Positions 52,698 through 60,369 of a DNA stretch of 64,000 nucleotides are shown here, piece by piece. A program made the position numbers and the translations under genes. The DNA lies in contig JAXLUI010000001.1 in assembly GCA_046329585.1 (NCBI GenBank), positions 1,302,001-1,366,000 of the forward strand. The letters are read 5' to 3'. This DNA is from DLKC01 sp002478885 (GTDB taxonomy: Bacteria > Bacteroidota > Bacteroidia > Chitinophagales > Chitinophagaceae). Every line of letters starts with the position of its first letter. Within the stretch, counting starts at the first letter, position 1. Below the pieces are notes generated by a model that was given only the letters and a program-made list of their open reading frames with translations, had not been told where the DNA came from and searched no databases.

Positions 52698-53764
52698 ACT
52701 TTAGCTGCTTTCCAGCCGGCTTTTACGGCTTTCACTTCAAGACTTGCTTTTCCAAATATAATGCCGGCCTGTTTTATGGTGGCTGTCTTCGCGGCTGCGA
52801 AATCTGATGAAGGCGTTAACTCCTTGGTGAGCGCCGCGTACCAGATTTGCCCCGCTTTCTCCCATGAAAAACCGCCCATATTATAAGCCATTACATAAAA
52901 GGCAAAATTGGGGATACCCGAATTAAAATGCACACCACCCCAATCATCTTCCTCTGTGTTTTGCATTTTCAGGTAGCCATCCATTGTGGCAGGTTGCGGA
53001 TCGTCGCCCCACTGCGGATGATTTTTGAATGCTGTACCTGGCGCTTTCATCGAACGCAAGGCATATTGATCACCAAGCATTACATTGCCACCTATAAGCC
53101 AGTCAGATTTTTTCACATCAAGTTTCATCGCACGTTGCTTAATCATGATGCCGAAGATGTCAGACACAGATTCATTAAGAGCGCCCGATTGAAATTCGTA
53201 ATTAAGATTAGCCGTGAACTGCGTAACTCCATGCGTTAGCTCGTGACCAATAATATCTATGTCTTTGGTAAAACTGTCAAACACCTTTTTGTCGCCATCG
53301 CCGTAAAGCATTTGCCGGCCATTCCACATGGCATTGTTGTAACGCTTGCCATAGTGCACTGAGTGTATCATGGCCATTCCCTGGTCATCGATCGAATTAC
53401 GTTTAAAAAGGTCGTAGTAAAATTTCCAGGTTTGCAAACCGCCGTCGTACACGTTCTGCGCGTCGCCGTCACGGAATTTGGTTCCGGTTTTACTCATTTT
53501 TGTGCCGGGTAGGCTTCGCAGGTTATTGCAGCTATACACTTCAATAATTGGTTTGGGCTTTTTAGCAACTTTCGGCGACACCGCCATCATCTTCTGCTGA
53601 TGTGGTGACAACGCGGCAAGAAACAGCCTGTCGCTCCTCAACCGGTGATTCATTAGTTTGTTCTCAAGCGCTTCCTGTTTGTTTTTCTCAGAACCCTTGT
53701 CAACAAGCTTGTCAGCAATATATGGTGGCAAAATGCAGTGCAGGTGATTAAGACGGTTACACAT
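52694..53764 (-). CDS. M4 family metallopeptidase, protealysin-like
   Basis: The 356-residue zinc protease has the thermolysin-type HELTH at 174-178 (zinc ligands His174, His178; catalytic Glu175). The third ligand Glu198 is in GALNESVSD, and the transition-state His279 is in GVHFNSGIPN. The N-terminus lacks a signal peptide and carries CILPPYIADKL, the short PPY/PPH propeptide motif of the protealysin subfamily, in place of the long thermolysin FTP/PepSY propeptide. Such enzymes are made in the cytoplasm as zymogens. The gene overlaps the downstream small protein by 4 bp. Confidence 0.94.
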   Translation of the reverse strand: MCNRLNHLHCILPPYIADKLVDKGSEKNKQEALENKLMNHRLRSDRLFLAALSPHQQKMMAVSPKVAKKPKPIIEVYSCNNLRSLPGTKMSKTGTKFRDGDAQNVYDGGLQTWKFYYDLFKRNSIDDQGMAMIHSVHYGKRYNNAMWNGRQMLYGDGDKKVFDSFTKDIDIIGHELTHGVTQFTANLNYEFQSGALNESVSDIFGIMIKQRAMKLDVKKSDWLIGGNVMLGDQYALRSMKAPGTAFKNHPQWGDDPQPATMDGYLKMQNTEEDDWGGVHFNSGIPNFAFYVMAYNMGGFSWEKAGQIWYAALTKELTPSSDFAAAKTATIKQAGIIFGKASLEVKAVKAGWKAAKV

Positions 53765-54141
53765 GGCGTGTTATTTTAGATTGTTAGGAATGAAATTTTA
53801 CAGCAGCGACAGGTAACCATAAAGTTTGCAATAAAAACCCATAATTACAACTCCAAAAAAGTGTTTGATAAACACGACCTATAAGCAAAGATTTTTTTGG
53901 TGCCGGCTGCACTGCAGGTAGCGGCATTCGTTGCGTCGCACTCTTGTACTGCATAACCATACTCAGAAACCCGAATTCAAACTGCTACTGCTGCAATGGA
54001 AATCGTAAAAACCGCCAACAATTAAAAATTCATAAACAAGTTAAGACGATAAATTTCCGGGCGCAGAAAATGATTTCTTCTTTTATCTTTAATCTAAAAT
54101 CGCTATACCTTTTTAAGAATTTAACCACAAAATTTTGCAGT
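53765..54141. other. Divergent spacer with one repeat arm
   Basis: 377 bp between the protease (minus) and DUF4251 (plus) starts. It holds the left-type arm at 53899..53949 and an AT-rich stretch before 54142. The plus-strand frame into DUF4251 is open through it from 53944, but composition and the missing signal peptide argue against use of that extension. Confidence 0.6.
53899..53949 (+). repeat. Dispersed palindromic element, left-type arm (site 20)
   Basis: Outer TGCCGGCTGC, GCGGCATTCG and full core TTGCGTCGCACTCTTGTAC at 53931..53949. Confidence 0.86.
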
Positions 54142-54657
54142 ATGAAAGCGCAAACATATCTAATAAAAATAGTTTCGTTCATGTTTGTTGCCGCTATATG
54201 TTTAATGCAACATGCAGCCGCACAGGATTCAAAAAAAGCGAAAGATTCGGCAAAAGCAGCTTCTGTTACAACAATGCTTAACGAACAAAGCTTCGTATTT
54301 AAAGTGCAGTCGGTATCGCCAATGAAGGGTGGCACAAGGCAACTTTCGCCAGGATATACCTTGAGCATTACTAAGGATACCGTTGTATCCGAATTGCCAT
54401 ATTTTGGCCGCATGTACCAGGCTACCATCGGAAGTAGTGAAGGCGGTTTAAAATTCATTTCCACAGATTTCAGCTATACCAGCACACCCCGCAAAAAAGG
54501 TGGCTGGGAAATAGTAATAAAGCCAAAAGAAAACAGTTCGGTTCAGGAAATGTATTTAACTGTTTTTGAAAATGGAAACGCGTCACTCAACGTCAATTGT
54601 AAAGACCGTCAGCCCATCTCCTACAACGGCGAAATTGAATCTAAAAAAAGCAAGTAG
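54142..54657 (+). CDS. DUF4251 domain-containing protein
   Basis: The 171-residue protein has a signal peptide (MKAQTYLIKIVSFMFVAAICLMQHAAAQ) and then the DUF4251 domain from about residue 45. Family motifs are FKVQSVSPMKGGTRQLSPGY, VVSELPYFGRMYQA, GGLKF.S, KKGGWEIVIKPKE and LTVFENGNASLNVNCKDRQPISYNGEI. The family is common in Bacteroidota envelopes and has no known function. The ORF is open 66 codons upstream, but only the ATG at 54142 gives a signal peptide. The next gene starts 66 bp downstream. Confidence 0.93.
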   Translation: MKAQTYLIKIVSFMFVAAICLMQHAAAQDSKKAKDSAKAASVTTMLNEQSFVFKVQSVSPMKGGTRQLSPGYTLSITKDTVVSELPYFGRMYQATIGSSEGGLKFISTDFSYTSTPRKKGGWEIVIKPKENSSVQEMYLTVFENGNASLNVNCKDRQPISYNGEIESKKSK

Positions 54658-54723
54658 ACAAAAGAAATGCACCGACTGTTTACTGCTCACACAATAATTC
54701 GAAAAAGAGATAAATGAACCTGA

Positions 54724-55536
54724 ATGAAAAAATATCTCGCCGTTTTTGACTACCGTACTTTGTTACTTTTGTTATTGTCTTTTGTAAGCAGCTACACCTG
54801 CTACCACTTTCAGTTGAGCTTATATTTGGATTTTCTTATCGTAGGCTTGCTCATTGCCTTTCCGTTAACGCTCACGATAAAAGAAGCTTTTAAACGACGG
54901 GAAAAAGCGCTCCAATATTTAAGTTTGTTCAAGGCCTCTTTACATTCGGTCTTTTACAGCATCCAGAATACCAAACTTGACCAGGAGCAGAAAAGCGAAT
55001 TCAGGGCGATTGCAACAGCACTTACCGACCAGTTATCGGCTTACCTGCTCTCGGAAAGCAAGACAAACAGTAACGAGGTAGCTGCCGCCTCAGAACGGGT
55101 AGCGCTCTTCATAAACAAGCATAAAAAGGAATTAAAAAGCAGTCTTGCACAGAAAATCCTTTTATTTCTTTTCAGGCTGAATGAAAGCATTGAATTCCTG
55201 GTCGCCACAAAAAAACACCGGACGCCAAAAACGTTACGACTGATCGTGCTGTTTTCTATTTTCATGTTTACCATGTTTTATCCGGCAGGTTTCTTAAAAG
55301 ATGTTGGATTTGAAGTTGCTTTTTGGCAGGTGTTTGCTTCCACGGCCTTTAAATCCCTGTTACTTATTTCCCTTTACAATGTTCAGGCGCTTTTGGAAGA
55401 TCCGTTTGACCAGCGGGGAACTGATGGGATACAGGTAAACAATTTTGCATTTTCCGCCAGCGATTTTCCACCCGTCACTAAAAAAGAAAAAGCGGAAAAA
55501 AATTCGATCGACGAAGAAGACGACCTGCTTGATTAA
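54724..55536 (+). CDS. Hypothetical membrane protein, bestrophin-like features
   Basis: The 270-residue protein has two N-terminal helices (TLLLLLLSFVSSYTCYHF, LDFLIVGLLIAFPLTLTI), a long cytoplasmic helical region (about 60-170) and two further helices (LIVLFSIFMFTMFYPAGF, AFWQVFASTAFKSLLLISLY). Near the end is LLEDPFDQRGTDGIQVNNF, reminiscent of the EDPF motif of bestrophin-type anion channels. Overall similarity is not strong enough to name it one. The C-terminal tail is acidic (DEEDDLLD). It sits between DUF4251 and a CotH-like secreted protein in the same direction. Confidence 0.6.
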   Translation: MKKYLAVFDYRTLLLLLLSFVSSYTCYHFQLSLYLDFLIVGLLIAFPLTLTIKEAFKRREKALQYLSLFKASLHSVFYSIQNTKLDQEQKSEFRAIATALTDQLSAYLLSESKTNSNEVAAASERVALFINKHKKELKSSLAQKILLFLFRLNESIEFLVATKKHRTPKTLRLIVLFSIFMFTMFYPAGFLKDVGFEVAFWQVFASTAFKSLLLISLYNVQALLEDPFDQRGTDGIQVNNFAFSASDFPPVTKKEKAEKNSIDEEDDLLD

Positions 55537-55587
55537 GCGACCCAAAATAACCTTTACCTGCATCACTAACTGCATAATATAACACAC

Positions 55588-56616
55588 ATGAAAAGGCTCC
55601 CGTTTTTGTTATTATTTTTCTGCTCTGCGCCCGGCGCATTCAGCCAGCAAAAAGAAGATAGACTTTTTGATGAAAAAAAGCCGTTAGATATCACCCTTCA
55701 GGTTTCTATTGACCAGATAAGAGAAAGCAAAGCCGACTCAACGGATGTTCCGGGGGTGCTTTTCTATAAAAATGATAAAGAAACCTTCGACTCCGTTAAA
55801 GTGAATTTCAGGAGTCGGGGAAATTTCCGTCTAAATGAGTGTTATTTTCCCCCAACAAATATTAAGTTTAAAAGCACTGATTCAAAGGGTTCCCTTTTTG
55901 AAGGCACAAAAAAAATAAAACTTGTTCTGCCATGTCAGCCACAGGGAGATGGGGCTACCCTAATTTTGAAAGAATATCTGTGCTATAAATTATACCAGGT
56001 AATTACGCCTTATGCACTTAAAGCGCGACTCGTAAATATTGACTTTACGAGTAAACTCAAAAAAAACGACAAACAATTTAAATTAAGAGGAATTATCCTG
56101 GAAGATGGCGATAAACTGGCTAAGAGGTTCGATTCAAAAATTGCAGAAAATGTTACGGCATCTCCGAATGCTCTACAGGACACAGCCGATCTAAAAATGT
56201 CTTTTTTTCAATTCATGATCTCGAATACAGACTGGTCATCAGCCTACCAGCATAATATTGAATTGATCCAACCGAAGACGGGACGTTTTATTCCCGTTGC
56301 TTACGATTTTGATATGTCGGGTCTTGTAGATGCACCCTATGCGGTGGTTTCGCAAGCCGGTAATGAACAACTTCCCGTAAATAGTGTGAGGGACAGGGTA
56401 TACCGTGGGTGGTGCAGGGCTGAAGATGTTACCCAACTGATACGACAGGAGTTTCTTGCAAAAGAAGCAGAACTGATGGCTGTACCGGATGAAATAAAAC
56501 AAGATCTCCCTGAGAAAACATATAAAGAGGTAAAACAATACCTGCAATCTTTCTTTGCTATCTTGAAAGACGATATTCAATTTAAGAAAAAGATGATGGG
56601 CGATTGTCGCAAATAA
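55588..56616 (+). CDS. Secreted CotH-like protein
   Basis: The 342-residue protein has a signal peptide (to FSQQ). The core contains VKVNFRSRGNFRL, FEGTKKIKLVLPCQ, a helix with LILKEYLCYKLYQVI and the stretch RLVNIDFTSK. An FQFMISNTDWSSAYQHNIEL segment and a strand FIPVAYDFDMSGLVDAPYA then follow. This order (fold with substrate-like R-x-R-G-N, N-x-D-W, DFD) is that of CotH kinase-like proteins, whose catalytic DFD-type Asp pair is kept. Export makes it a candidate extracytoplasmic protein kinase. The match is by motif only. A right-type repeat arm follows. Confidence 0.65.
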   Translation: MKRLPFLLLFFCSAPGAFSQQKEDRLFDEKKPLDITLQVSIDQIRESKADSTDVPGVLFYKNDKETFDSVKVNFRSRGNFRLNECYFPPTNIKFKSTDSKGSLFEGTKKIKLVLPCQPQGDGATLILKEYLCYKLYQVITPYALKARLVNIDFTSKLKKNDKQFKLRGIILEDGDKLAKRFDSKIAENVTASPNALQDTADLKMSFFQFMISNTDWSSAYQHNIELIQPKTGRFIPVAYDFDMSGLVDAPYAVVSQAGNEQLPVNSVRDRVYRGWCRAEDVTQLIRQEFLAKEAELMAVPDEIKQDLPEKTYKEVKQYLQSFFAILKDDIQFKKKMMGDCRK

Positions 56617-56687
56617 GTTTTGCGAGCTGCAACCTGTCATCCGTACATTTTACAAAACGACTGAACAGTGCTGCACAATGAACGGGA

Positions 56688-56741
56688 AGTACAAGTGAGT
56701 GACACAACCAGGATGCCATGAAATGCGAAAGTTGGTCACAA
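56688..56741 (-). repeat. Dispersed palindromic element, right-type arm, GTGACAC subtype (site 21)
   Basis: Core GTACAAGTGAGTGACACAAC (56689..56708), then CAGGATGCCATG. It lies between convergent stop codons. Confidence 0.85.
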
Positions 56742-56775
56742 AAAAATCGGGAACATAACGAAGATTAATCGGCTG

Positions 56776-57759
56776 TTAAACCATCACAGCCTCTTTGTTG
56801 TATTTATTGCGATACTCCAGCGGTGACAATCCCGTAATCTTTCTGAACGTCGTTCTAAACGCTTTAGGATCGCTATAACCAACTTCGTACATTACTTCGT
56901 TAATATTTTTTCTGCCTGATTCAAGATTCTTTTTCGCAGCCTCGATTTTTACACGCTGAATGTATTCAGTTACAGTATTGGCAGTAGCTTTTTTAAACCT
57001 TCGCTCCATATTACGGCGGCCAAGTGCCAGCATTGAAGCGAGTTGATCGATGGTGATTTTTTCCTGGAAATTTTTCTCTATAAATTCCTGAGCTTTTTTT
57101 ACCGGCTCATCTTCATGCGCTTTTTGCCCCTGGAACATAATGAACGGTGATTGACTATTTCTATCTATATCAATCATAAACGTTTTTGAAATGATTACTG
57201 CAATATCTCGCCCGGCATATTTTTCAATAATATACAACAGTAGGTTAAGAAATGAATAAGCGCCACCACTCGTGTAAATACCATCTTCCTCTGTCATTAT
57301 TTTATCGTCGACAAGATTTACATCGGGGAATAGCGCCCTGAAATCATTTGCAGCAATCCAGTGTGTAGCACATTGCTTTCCACTAAGCAACCCGGTTGCA
57401 GCAAGAAAGAATGATGCAATACACAAGCTCACCACTTCGGCACCATTGGTATATTGTTCCACAATCCACGGAATAAAAGGAGCGTTGGCTTCCATTAATT
57501 CTTTTGGCGCGCCATATATCGCCGGAATAACGATAAGGTCGGTCTTTGGTACATCTCCGATCAAACAATCAGGGCTTATGGTAAATAAACCATTGCGCTG
57601 ACTCGATTCGCGTGCAATACCAACGAGCTGTACTTTAAATAAAGGCTCCCGACCCATGCTCTTAAGAATCGAATTAACTTCATTCATTATCTGGTGAGTT
57701 CCTTCAATGTTCACCATACTGCTGTGCCCTTGCGGAACAATAATAGAAAGATGTTTCAT
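56776..57759 (-). CDS. GlxA-type transcriptional regulator (DJ-1/PfpI + AraC)
   Basis: The 327-residue regulator has an N-terminal DJ-1/PfpI-like domain (residues 1-190; LSIIVPQGHSSMVNIEGTH, DLIVIPAIYG, VVSLCIASFFLAATGLLSG with the Cys of the nucleophile elbow, ATHW). A C-terminal AraC DNA-binding domain with two helix-turn-helix units follows (about 225-320: ITIDQLASMLALGRRNMERRFKKA; NINEVMYEVGYSDPKAFRTTFRKITGLSPLEYR). The frame extends upstream through a repeat arm; the start at 57759 gives the family N-terminus. It is divergent from the effector-binding gene at 57962 and may control the cluster that follows. Confidence 0.93.
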   Translation of the reverse strand: MKHLSIIVPQGHSSMVNIEGTHQIMNEVNSILKSMGREPLFKVQLVGIARESSQRNGLFTISPDCLIGDVPKTDLIVIPAIYGAPKELMEANAPFIPWIVEQYTNGAEVVSLCIASFFLAATGLLSGKQCATHWIAANDFRALFPDVNLVDDKIMTEEDGIYTSGGAYSFLNLLLYIIEKYAGRDIAVIISKTFMIDIDRNSQSPFIMFQGQKAHEDEPVKKAQEFIEKNFQEKITIDQLASMLALGRRNMERRFKKATANTVTEYIQRVKIEAAKKNLESGRKNINEVMYEVGYSDPKAFRTTFRKITGLSPLEYRNKYNKEAVMV

Positions 57760-57779
57760 ATAGCTTGTTGGTTGTTTTT

Positions 57780-57835
57780 TGGACCCGGCCACATACATGT
57801 ATATTGGCAGCATCCGTTGCGGCGCACACTTGTGC
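57780..57835 (+). repeat. Dispersed palindromic element, left-type arm (site 22)
   Basis: Outer GGACCCGGCC and a diverged core TTGCGGCGCACACTTGTGC at 57817..57835 (T to G at the core centre). It sits in the regulator's 5' region. Confidence 0.78.
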
Positions 57836-57932
57836 TGTTTGTTCTTTGCGCAACAAATATACCAACACTGCCTGTCGCAATCAACACCTGAGAATGCCGC
57901 AATACGCCCCACTTAATTAACAAGGCGTTTTT

Positions 57933-57940
57933 TAAGTTTG
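57933..57940 (+). promoter_or_regulatory. Candidate Bacteroidota -7 promoter box
   Basis: TAAGTTTG matches TAnnTTTG, 21 bp before the ATG at 57962. Confidence 0.45.
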
Positions 57941-57961
57941 TATCACCAACAAAAAGCAAAC

Positions 57962-58375
57962 ATGCAAACGCTTAATATCCCAACCAATATTGATGTTTTT
58001 GGAAAACAGGTAACCAGTTTTCCGAATGGTATCGGAGAAGTCTTTGATGAGATTGTAAAAAAAGCCGGTGGCTTTAACCGTTCTTTTTACGGTGTTTGCG
58101 GCATGTTCAATGGCAGCTTTAAATACTACGCGACTGCAGAAGAAAAATTTACTGGCGAAGCAGCGGAAACCGGTTATGAAATATTAGTGATCCCAAAAGG
58201 AACTTATCTTTTTGCTACCGTTAATAACTGGCGAAATAAAGCAAATACAATAAAGGATGTTTTCGAAACCCTGAGGCAGGACGCCAGGGCAGATACACAA
58301 AGCCCTATTATAGAATGGTATAAGAATAACGACGAAATGCTTTGCATGCAGCCCTGTGTAAGCCAATCAGCATAA
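57962..58375 (+). CDS. GyrI-like effector-binding domain protein
   Basis: The 137-residue protein has the duplicated beta-alpha-beta-beta layout of AraC-type effector-binding (GyrI-like) domains, without a DNA-binding part. Fits are GIGEVFDEIVKKAGGFNRSFYGVCGMF, YYATAEEKF, YEILVIPKGTYLFATVNNW with the I-P-x-G-x-Y turn, and IKDVFETLRQDARADTQSPIIEWYKNN. It stands divergent to the GlxA-type regulator and 15 bp before a DinB gene. A small-molecule-binding role is plausible but not shown. Confidence 0.75.
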   Translation: MQTLNIPTNIDVFGKQVTSFPNGIGEVFDEIVKKAGGFNRSFYGVCGMFNGSFKYYATAEEKFTGEAAETGYEILVIPKGTYLFATVNNWRNKANTIKDVFETLRQDARADTQSPIIEWYKNNDEMLCMQPCVSQSA

Positions 58376-58390
58376 CCAATAACATTTACC

Positions 58391-58909
58391 ATGATACAGG
58401 AAAAGATAAACACAAAAGCATTGTACGATGCTTACGATGAATGTGCCGTCGCTATGATGGAGCAAGTAAATCAACTAACCGATTCACAGTTAAACAGCAT
58501 TCCTTTTCACGGAAGCTGGACTGCGGGACAAGTAATGGAACACGTCACCAAATCGAACACAGGCATTGCAAAAGCACTTAACATCGAGGGAATGGCCGTC
58601 GGCAGAAATGCAGATGCACGTGAACCTGAATTGCGCGAAATGTTTCTCGACTTTAGTGTAAAATTTCAATCGCCCGACTTTATTTTGCCCGTAAGAGCGC
58701 ATTATGAACCCAAACAGGTAGAAGAAGATTTTCAAAATTCGTTGAGCCTGTTAAAAAAGGTCGGCGATCATGCAAACCTGGAAGAGGCAATAAAACACCC
58801 GGCGTTTGGCGAGATCACTAAACTGGAATTGCTCTGCTTCGTAAAGTTTCATTTACAGCGACACCTGCTACAATTAAAAAAGATCGTACTCGCCCTTAGA
58901 TGCTCGTAG
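58391..58909 (+). CDS. DinB superfamily protein
   Basis: The 172-residue protein is a four-helix bundle of the DinB/YfiT type. It has SWTAGQVMEHVTKSNTGIAKAL (first metal His in MEHV) and a late helix FVKFHLQRHLLQLKKI with H-x-x-x-H type ligands. In Bacteroidota many DinB paralogs act as putative metal-dependent thiol transferases or hydrolases; the substrate here is unknown. The gene starts 15 bp after the effector-binding gene, indicating one operon. Confidence 0.9.
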   Translation: MIQEKINTKALYDAYDECAVAMMEQVNQLTDSQLNSIPFHGSWTAGQVMEHVTKSNTGIAKALNIEGMAVGRNADAREPELREMFLDFSVKFQSPDFILPVRAHYEPKQVEEDFQNSLSLLKKVGDHANLEEAIKHPAFGEITKLELLCFVKFHLQRHLLQLKKIVLALRCS

Positions 58910-58913
58910 TTCA

Positions 58914-58969
58914 GCAGCACAAGTGAGTGACACAACCGGCGAGGCCCAAAGAAACTAAGTTCGTGAACA
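58914..58969 (-). repeat. Dispersed palindromic element, right-type arm, GTGACAC subtype (site 23)
   Basis: Core GCACAAGTGAGTGACACAAC (ends 58935), then CGGCGAGGCC and a degenerate outer AAGTTCGTGAAC. Confidence 0.85.
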
Positions 58970-58999
58970 AAATATTTTTAACCAGTAAAACTGATCAGC

Positions 59000-59419
59000 A
59001 TGACCATCAATCCATACCTGAATTTTGCAGGTAATACAGAAGAAGCATTTAATTTTTACAAATCGGTCTTCCGCGGCGAATTCGCCATGTTGCAACGCTT
59101 TGGGCAAACCCCGGATGCGGGAAACATGCCCACTGGTGTTGAAAACATGATCATGCACATTTCATTACCAATAGGGAACGGCAACATTCTCATGGGGACA
59201 GATGCGCCGGAAGAAATGGGATTTAGTTTGAACAAAGGCAATAACTTTTATTTATGCCTCGGGCCGGAATCGAAGGAAGAGGCTGATCGCATTTTCAATC
59301 AGCTTTCCGACGGAGGCCAGGTTGAAATGGCTTTACAGGATACATTCTGGGGCGCTTACTATGGCTCGCTTACAGATAAGTTTGGCGTCAAGTGGATGGT
59401 TAATTATCAAAAACAATAA
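59000..59419 (+). CDS. VOC family protein, PhnB-like
   Basis: The 139-residue protein starts MTINPYLNFAGNTEEAFNFYKSVFRGEF, the hallmark of the PhnB/3-demethylubiquinone methyltransferase-like VOC subgroup. Later features are MIMHISLPIGNGNILMGTD, FYLCLGPESKEEADRIFNQLSDGG and DTFWGAYYGSLTDKFGVKWMVNY. The metal-binding residues of classical glyoxalases are not fully conserved in this subgroup. It sits in a run of small cytosolic genes with DinB and SRPBCC domains. Confidence 0.93.
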   Translation: MTINPYLNFAGNTEEAFNFYKSVFRGEFAMLQRFGQTPDAGNMPTGVENMIMHISLPIGNGNILMGTDAPEEMGFSLNKGNNFYLCLGPESKEEADRIFNQLSDGGQVEMALQDTFWGAYYGSLTDKFGVKWMVNYQKQ

Positions 59420-59464
59420 TTTTAATCGCTTTTATTTATCCAACAAAACAACCAAACCATAGAC

Positions 59465-60004
59465 ATGAAAAAGTTTTTAAAAGTCATAGGCATTTTGCTT
59501 GTGCTATTCATCGCTTTCGTACTTATTGCCGGCATTTTCGTTTCCAAAAATTTTCATTTGGAAAGAGACATTGTTATCAATGCGTCGCGTGAAAAAGTGT
59601 GGAGTAATGTGAGCAATTTGCATGCCCTGCATGACTGGAGTCCGTGGATTGAACCTGACCCAAACATAAAAATCAGCTACGAAGGCCAGGACGGCACTGT
59701 TGGCGCCGTTTATAAATGGGAAGGCAATAAAGATGTAGGCAGCGGCGAGCAAACCATCACGAAAATTCAACAGCCAGATAAAATTGAATCTCACCTGCAT
59801 TTTATAAAACCTTTTGACGGGCAGGCTGACGCTTATATTAATCTTGCAGATGCAAACGGTGGAACAAAAGTTACGTGGGGACTTGATATGAACTATAGTT
59901 ATCCCATGAACGTGATAAAGCTTTTTATTGACATGGACAAAATGATGGGCGACACCTATAACAAAGGCCTCGCAAAACTTAAAACAATTTGCGAAAAAAA
60001 TTGA
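59465..60004 (+). CDS. SRPBCC family protein, membrane-anchored
   Basis: The 179-residue protein begins with a membrane helix (FLKVIGILLVLFIAFVLIAGIFV). The START/SRPBCC domain follows: FHLERDIVINASREKVWSNVSNLHALHDWSPW, YKWEGNKDVGSGEQTITKI, KVTWGLDMNYSYPMNVIKLF. The hydrophobic cavity of this fold binds lipids or small molecules. It follows the VOC gene after 45 bp and completes the DinB-VOC-SRPBCC cluster. The specific ligand is unknown. Confidence 0.92.
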   Translation: MKKFLKVIGILLVLFIAFVLIAGIFVSKNFHLERDIVINASREKVWSNVSNLHALHDWSPWIEPDPNIKISYEGQDGTVGAVYKWEGNKDVGSGEQTITKIQQPDKIESHLHFIKPFDGQADAYINLADANGGTKVTWGLDMNYSYPMNVIKLFIDMDKMMGDTYNKGLAKLKTICEKN

Positions 60005-60070
60005 TAATGCGGCTGCACTGGCTTTTAGGTGTTGACGCTCATAAAATGCTAACCAAACCCATTTTTGATA

Positions 60071-60280
60071 ATGCTCGAAGTTTTCAAAACAAATGTTGAG
60101 GAAGCAGACAAGGCCATTGAGCTCATCTGGATTTTGGATCAGGCGTTCCCGGGTAACAGGATCAATTTCGATCTTGACGATTGCGACAAAGTGTTGCGCG
60201 TTGAAGGGCTAAAATTTTGTACGCAAACAATCATTACGCTTGTCAAAAGCAATGGCTTTGCCTGCGTTTTAATGGAATAG
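60071..60280 (+). CDS. Small protein, ferredoxin-like (HMA-like) fold, hypothetical
   Basis: The 69-residue protein reads MLEVFKTNVEEADKAIELIWILDQAF, then IINFD-type strand (NRINFDLDD), VLRVEG, a helix region and a last strand (GFACVLME). This beta-alpha-beta-beta-alpha-beta order is that of HMA-like small proteins in Bacteroidota. It lacks the CxxC metal pair, so metal binding is unlikely. A TTG two codons upstream is possible; the ATG is preferred. Coding status is likely but function unknown. Confidence 0.7.
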   Translation: MLEVFKTNVEEADKAIELIWILDQAFPGNRINFDLDDCDKVLRVEGLKFCTQTIITLVKSNGFACVLME

Positions 60281-60357
60281 TAACTAGTTAAAACCGCTTT
60301 TTTTACAGGAGAGTGGTCGTGTTAAAGTTTTAGCTATCTCTCATGCCTCCTCTTCTG

Positions 60358-60365
60358 TAGATTTG
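60358..60365 (+). promoter_or_regulatory. Candidate -7 box of apbE, near-leaderless
   Basis: TAGATTTG matches TAnnTTTG and ends 4 bp before the ATG at 60370, as at guaB. Confidence 0.4.
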
Positions 60366-60369
60366 TGAC

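Noticed and set aside
53944..54141. 66-codon N-terminal extension of the DUF4251 gene
   Set aside because: It begins inside a repeat arm and would bury the signal peptide; the ATG at 54142 fits the family.
59578..59596. TGCGTCGC match to the repeat core inside the SRPBCC gene at 59465
   Set aside because: No flanking repeat sequence; it is part of codons for NASREKVW. Chance match.
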